Part shown: in pieces, positions 59,008 through 62,869 of the stretch | Layout: the number at the start of each line of letters is the position of its first letter | Numbering within the stretch: position 1 is the first letter of the stretch | Source: Erysipelotrichaceae bacterium | GTDB taxonomy: Bacteria > Bacillota_I > Bacilli_A > Erysipelotrichales > Erysipelotrichaceae | Reading direction: 5' to 3' | Length of the DNA: 62,869 nt | NCBI GenBank assembly: GCA_017432885.1 | Contig: JAFRIE010000051.1 | Coordinates: 1-62,869, forward strand | Position numbers and translations under genes: made by a program | The notes under the pieces: generated by a model | Database searches by the model: none | Seen by the model: the letters and a program-made list of their open reading frames with translations, nothing else | What the model was told of the DNA's origin: nothing

Positions 59008-62000
59008 TTAATTACCCCACACCGCATACAGGATGACTGTCGTTCCGGCATATGTTTCATTGTAAGGATAGATATAGGTAGCGGGATATTCAGGAACAGC
59101 TGCGTTTTTGTGGGTGGACCAGCCTAGGAAGCTGCAGCCCGCTTTTTTGTAGGCGTTGTTGGTAAGCCTGGTATCCTTGTATATGATCTGATCCTTCATG
59201 GTTCCGGTAGTTCCTTCTCCTGCTATGAAGCGGATGGTGATGCCCATCGATCTCTGGCTGATCTTGAAGGAAACGGTCTTTGTTCCGCCGTATTTTCCTT
59301 TTCCTTTCAGGGTTACAGTGGCTGTGCCCTTCTGGATATTGTTGGAATAGGATAGGATGTCATAATCAAGAGATGACAGGGTTTCAGATCCGACTTTTAC
59401 AGTGATGTCCTCCTTGTTCAGCCATACAGGCTTGCCCGTATAGTACTGGACAGGGATGGTGACTTTGGCCTTGGAGATGTCTACGGCAATGATGCGGAAG
59501 GTGCCTTCCCTGGTTCCTTCGTAGTTGCCTTTGCCGGTAACGGTAACCTTAATGACAGCGTTGACCGGAAGAATGTCATTTGACTGCACCTCTTCCCCTT
59601 TATGCCTGATGATCGTCGGCCTGGTCTTATCGGAACCGTCGATGATCGAAGTATCGTTCAGATAGGTGTAGGCGATGTTCTTTTCATAATCGGTTCCGGC
59701 AACCAGTTTCTTTCCGTCTGTATCCGTCAGTACAGGAGCGGACTTCCAGGCATTGGCCTTGGTTGAACAAACCTTGTCAGGGATGGTGATGGATACTTTG
59801 GAAAGATCCTTCTTTCCGATCATGAAGGTTTTGGTCAGAGTTCCCGAGAAGTTCCCCTTTCCCTTGATGGTAAGGGTGGCTGTTCCGAGTTTGGTGTTGT
59901 TCTTGTAGGAGAGGGTGAAGTCCTTGCCTGCTTCAAGCTCATTTCCGTTGAACAGGATAGACGGGACAGGCTTTGATCCGCCCTTCATGTAGAACTGGTC
60001 AGGGATATCAGATACTGTTACCTTATCCGTATCGGTCAATGGCTGAGGAACGATCCTGAAGGTCTTCTTCAGTGTTCCCGTATAGGCTCCCATGCCGGTA
60101 TAGATTACTGTAGCTGTGCCTGCGTTGACGTTGTTCAAGTATTCCACGGTGTAGTTTCCCGCAGGATCGATGCAGTGCTTCTCCGTGATCTTGTTTACTG
60201 TAGTGGTGTAGTAGAGCTTGACATCGTCCTGGGTGATCGGTTCTCCAGTATAGACCGCCGATACAAGATCCGCCTTGTACTTGGATATGGAGGTTCCCGT
60301 AACCTTGAAGGTCTTGGTGAGAGTGCCGATGTAGTTGCTGGAAACTTCAAGACCTCTGATGATCACAGTGGCTGTGCCCACTTTATCGTTGTCGATATGT
60401 TCCAGTTCATAGTCCGTGCCTTCCTGAAGTACGTAATTGTTCTTCCTGTCTGTGATGATCAGAGTATCCTGTGTACAAGGATTTGTTCCGTCGTAGAGGA
60501 TAGAGGACTTGAATCCCGTTATCGTCAATGAAGACATCAGGGTGAAGTGGGAGATCCTGTATTCCTTATAGACGGTTCCCGTACAGCTTCCCTTTCCCGT
60601 GATCGCCACGTGGTAGATGACATCGTGTCCGCTGCTTCCGATGGATTTCGGATCATCGGATGCCGTCTCATAGGAAACGGTGTAGTCCGTATTGGCCTTG
60701 AGTTTGTTTCCTTTTACGATAACGGAGGATACTGTCGGCTTCTGGGACTTTCCGTTGTAGGCGAAGACGTCCTTGTTTAGAGTCACTGCTGCAGAAGAGA
60801 TATCAAGAGGCGTTATGGTGAAGGTCTTGGTCAATGTGCCTGTATAGTTGCCCTTGCCTGTGATCGTTACAGTGGCTGTGCCTGCCTTTGTATTGCTGGA
60901 ATACTTGAGGGTGTAGTCCTTACCTTCAGTAAGCCTTGTCTTGCGGTAGTAGACTCTGAGATCCTGGGTGACGGCTTTGCCGGTGTATGGAAGATCAGGA
61001 AGCTGGGAGGTCCACAGGCCTGAAGGGATCTGCTCCGGTGTAGGAGGCATGTCTCTAGGATCTATCTTTTCGTAACCCTCTTCCTTGACTGTGTAGATAA
61101 ATGCAGCGACATCTGAATCTCTGAAATTGTCTGCAACAGCGTATGCCTTGATGATCACTGTACCATCATCACTGATCATTGAATCATCGATGATGATGGA
61201 ATCCTCGTATAACGTTGACTCCTCATTTGGCAATGAGGCATCTGTCGTATAGTAGATCCTGGAATCAGGCGTATCACAGAACAGGGAGATCCTCATATCT
61301 CTGTCGATAAGAGAGCCGGATTCAATATCGGAATACGGCATCGAAGCGTTGTATTTGATATTCCATTGGGCATACAGAACAATAACCGCATCATTTTCCG
61401 ATGAAAGATTCAGTATCTCCTCTCCTTCTTCGAAAGATCTGCCTGAACCGTCGGGACTCGTGTTCCAGCTTAGCAGAGTGACCTTGCCGCTTAAAAACCT
61501 GTTCTCCGAGATCCTTCCGACGACTCCGTATTCGTATTCCTGATCATAGGTATAGTCAAACAATCCGTTGGAATCATAACGGATATAGTATCTGTTTCTC
61601 TGCCACTTTGCATAAAGGGTATAGTTTCTTTGAGAACTCCTTCTTATTTCTGTGATTGGCTCACCGGTAAACGAAGGATTTTCATACCAGCCTTTGAACT
61701 GATAACCTGTCCTGTATGGATCATCAAGCGTTATAACATCATACGGATCATAGGTATAGGAGGTAGGATTATAACCCGATCCGCCGTTGTAATAATAGGT
61801 AATAGTGTATTCGGTATGATATAAAGCATATTCTTCCGCTATTCTGTTGAACAGGCTTAACGAACAGTTGTAGACGACTTCTGCACCGTTGTTCCAGTTC
61901 GTGCCCCATTTATCGATAGCGCTTTGTTCATCAGGCATATCTGTATAGATGGTTTTGCTGCTATTGAGACCTAAATTGGAAACAATATTGGACATTTCAG

Positions 62001-62869
62001 AAGAAACATAATACAGCTGTACTGAATAAGGAATCGCATTAGATCCTATTGAAGTTAGATTATTTGGTACTACCAAAGATACGAATCTGCAGCCAGAGAA
62101 AGCAGAGCCTCCTATTGATGTTACGGAATCAGGGATGGTGATGGATGTTAAAGATGTGCAGTTATAGAAAGTACGGTATCCTATTGATGTCACGGAATTA
62201 CCGATCATTACAGACGTCAGCGAAGAACAGCCAGAGAAAGCATAGTCACTTATTGATGTCACGGAATCAGGGAGATCTATGGATGTTAATGAGGTGCAGT
62301 CAGAGAAAGAACTATTTCTTATGTATCTTACGGAATCAGGGATGGTGATTGATGTCAAAGAGGAACAGCCAGAGAATGCATACACAGGTATGAATTCAAT
62401 GCCCTGCGGTATTTCCAGATCTGTTACAAGTTCACCACCGAAATACAGATTATGCCCACAGTTAAGAGGATTGGAATAATAATCAGAAAACGAAATAGAG
62501 AGCAGGTTTTCAATACTAGAAAAATCAACATAATTCAAACTAGTGCAGCCAGAGAATGCATATTTTCCTATTGATGTCACGGAATCAGGGATGATGATGG
62601 ATGTCAAAGAGGAACAGCCAGAGAATGCATATTTTCCTATTGATGTCACGGAATCAGGGATGATGATGGATGTCAAAGAGGAACAGCCAGAGAATGCATA
62701 GTCACTTATTGATGTTACGGAATTACCGATCGTTACAGACGTCAGCGAAGAACAGCCGGAGAAAGCATTGTTTCCTATTGATGTCACGGAATCAGGGATG
62801 ATGATGGATGTCAAAGAGGAACAGTTATAGAAAGTACTGTACCCTATTGATGTCACGAAATTGCCAATA
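59008..62869 (-). CDS. BspA-like leucine-rich-repeat surface protein, 5' end outside the window
   Basis: The last 1286 codons of a very large secreted protein; the frame stays open to the window edge, so start and signal peptide are not seen. Order from the N-terminal side: about 12 BspA/TpLRR repeats of 23 residues (SLTSITIPDSVTSIG pattern), two InlB-type B repeats (GYQFKGWYENPSF, LYAKW), a chitobiase-C-like segment (SRIYYTTDASLPNEES), seven repeats of the type AGTATVTITGKGNYTGTLTKTF, and a final InlB-like repeat with GCSFLGWSTHKNAA ending AVWGN. No LPxTG or other anchor is visible at the C-terminus. Such proteins mediate adhesion to host or other bacteria. Confidence 0.9.
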   Translation of the reverse strand, partial: IGNFVTSIGYSTFYNCSSLTSIIIPDSVTSIGNNAFSGCSSLTSVTIGNSVTSISDYAFSGCSSLTSIIIPDSVTSIGKYAFSGCSSLTSIIIPDSVTSIGKYAFSGCTSLNYVDFSSIENLLSISFSDYYSNPLNCGHNLYFGGELVTDLEIPQGIEFIPVYAFSGCSSLTSITIPDSVRYIRNSSFSDCTSLTSIDLPDSVTSISDYAFSGCSSLTSVMIGNSVTSIGYRTFYNCTSLTSITIPDSVTSIGGSAFSGCRFVSLVVPNNLTSIGSNAIPYSVQLYYVSSEMSNIVSNLGLNSSKTIYTDMPDEQSAIDKWGTNWNNGAEVVYNCSLSLFNRIAEEYALYHTEYTITYYYNGGSGYNPTSYTYDPYDVITLDDPYRTGYQFKGWYENPSFTGEPITEIRRSSQRNYTLYAKWQRNRYYIRYDSNGLFDYTYDQEYEYGVVGRISENRFLSGKVTLLSWNTSPDGSGRSFEEGEEILNLSSENDAVIVLYAQWNIKYNASMPYSDIESGSLIDRDMRISLFCDTPDSRIYYTTDASLPNEESTLYEDSIIIDDSMISDDGTVIIKAYAVADNFRDSDVAAFIYTVKEEGYEKIDPRDMPPTPEQIPSGLWTSQLPDLPYTGKAVTQDLRVYYRKTRLTEGKDYTLKYSSNTKAGTATVTITGKGNYTGTLTKTFTITPLDISSAAVTLNKDVFAYNGKSQKPTVSSVIVKGNKLKANTDYTVSYETASDDPKSIGSSGHDVIYHVAITGKGSCTGTVYKEYRISHFTLMSSLTITGFKSSILYDGTNPCTQDTLIITDRKNNYVLQEGTDYELEHIDNDKVGTATVIIRGLEVSSNYIGTLTKTFKVTGTSISKYKADLVSAVYTGEPITQDDVKLYYTTTVNKITEKHCIDPAGNYTVEYLNNVNAGTATVIYTGMGAYTGTLKKTFRIVPQPLTDTDKVTVSDIPDQFYMKGGSKPVPSILFNGNELEAGKDFTLSYKNNTKLGTATLTIKGKGNFSGTLTKTFMIGKKDLSKVSITIPDKVCSTKANAWKSAPVLTDTDGKKLVAGTDYEKNIAYTYLNDTSIIDGSDKTRPTIIRHKGEEVQSNDILPVNAVIKVTVTGKGNYEGTREGTFRIIAVDISKAKVTIPVQYYTGKPVWLNKEDITVKVGSETLSSLDYDILSYSNNIQKGTATVTLKGKGKYGGTKTVSFKISQRSMGITIRFIAGEGTTGTMKDQIIYKDTRLTNNAYKKAGCSFLGWSTHKNAAVPEYPATYIYPYNETYAGTTVILYAVWGN
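59250..61000 (-). repeat. Seven-fold surface-protein module array
   Basis: Within the BspA-like gene, seven modules of about 75-95 residues each end in a strand of the type GTATVTxxGxGNYxGTxxKTF. They diverge enough at DNA level to be old duplications, unlike the leucine-rich repeats at the right end. Confidence 0.8.
62561..62698 (-). repeat. Two identical 69-bp tandem leucine-rich-repeat units
   Basis: Bases 62561-62629 and 62630-62698 are identical, each coding one 23-residue repeat. Further near-identical copies flank them (for example around 62760-62815). Exact identity points to recent duplication or gene conversion and to repeat-number variation. Confidence 0.9.

Noticed and set aside
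59250..62869. CRISPR-like periodic repeats at the right end
   Set aside because: The period is 69 bases in frame with 23-residue protein repeats and there are no unique spacers.

Overview
The window looks like a chromosomal segment of a low-to-moderate-GC Bacillota anaerobe. An Erysipelotrichia-type gut or oral bacterium fits best. This rests on gene content: a superoxide reductase, tandem glycine and lysine riboswitches, lipobox-type binding proteins, split gcvPA/gcvPB, DegV, YdjG/H/I homologues, and a large BspA-like leucine-rich-repeat surface protein. Most genes are on the minus strand. UGA is used as a normal stop codon, as seen at the serC/serA and other ATGA overlaps. I see no IS element, prophage or CRISPR array.

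Layout. 0.3-4.7 kb holds small accessory genes: a P-loop kinase-like protein, an HD-domain protein, a GNAT, two unknown proteins and a YdcF-type membrane protein. 4.8-16.3 kb is a coherent salvage locus. It contains a YeiL-like Crp/Fnr regulator divergent from a nucleoside hydrolase, and a long operon of solute-binding lipoprotein, phosphodiesterase/pyrophosphatase, ABC ATPase, two CUT1 permeases and two tandem 5'-nucleotidase-type enzymes. A ROK sugar kinase is transcribed divergently. The enzymes lack export signals, so the simplest reading is uptake of a nucleotide-like or phosphodiester compound followed by cytoplasmic breakdown to phosphate, base and sugar. 16.3-22.7 kb carries a methyltransferase, CPBP protease, HtrA, an EF-G-like GTPase, an ankyrin protein behind a structured leader, a YgjP-type metallopeptidase and tRNA-His. 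23-25.2 kb is serC-serA. 25.3-31.5 kb is a run of small accessory proteins (CPBP protease, TfoX-N protein, four GNATs, GH25 lysozyme, nitroreductase), followed by a decayed gene and a candidate small RNA.

32-41 kb holds a Na/Pi cotransporter, a ydjGHI-type membrane-stress operon without pspA, a VTC polyphosphate-polymerase/DUF4956/surface-lipoprotein operon, and corA with a possible leader peptide. 41.3-48.7 kb holds superoxide reductase, tRNA-Pro and a complete glycine cleavage operon (gcvT-H-PA-PB-lplA-lpdA) under a tandem glycine riboswitch. 48.7-53.8 kb has mixed genes (a lysozyme-fold protein, DUF1697, a DUF3795-Nudix fusion, a frameshifted small membrane protein, a membrane protein, an NMP-kinase-like protein, PlsY, DegV). 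53.9-57.9 kb is an amino-acid ABC importer behind a lysine riboswitch with a near-consensus promoter, next to a saccharopine-dehydrogenase-family gene.

The right end has a RelB/YoeB toxin-antitoxin pair whose toxin carries a nonsense codon at its tenth position. It also has the C-terminal 1.28 kaa of a BspA-like surface protein running off the window edge.
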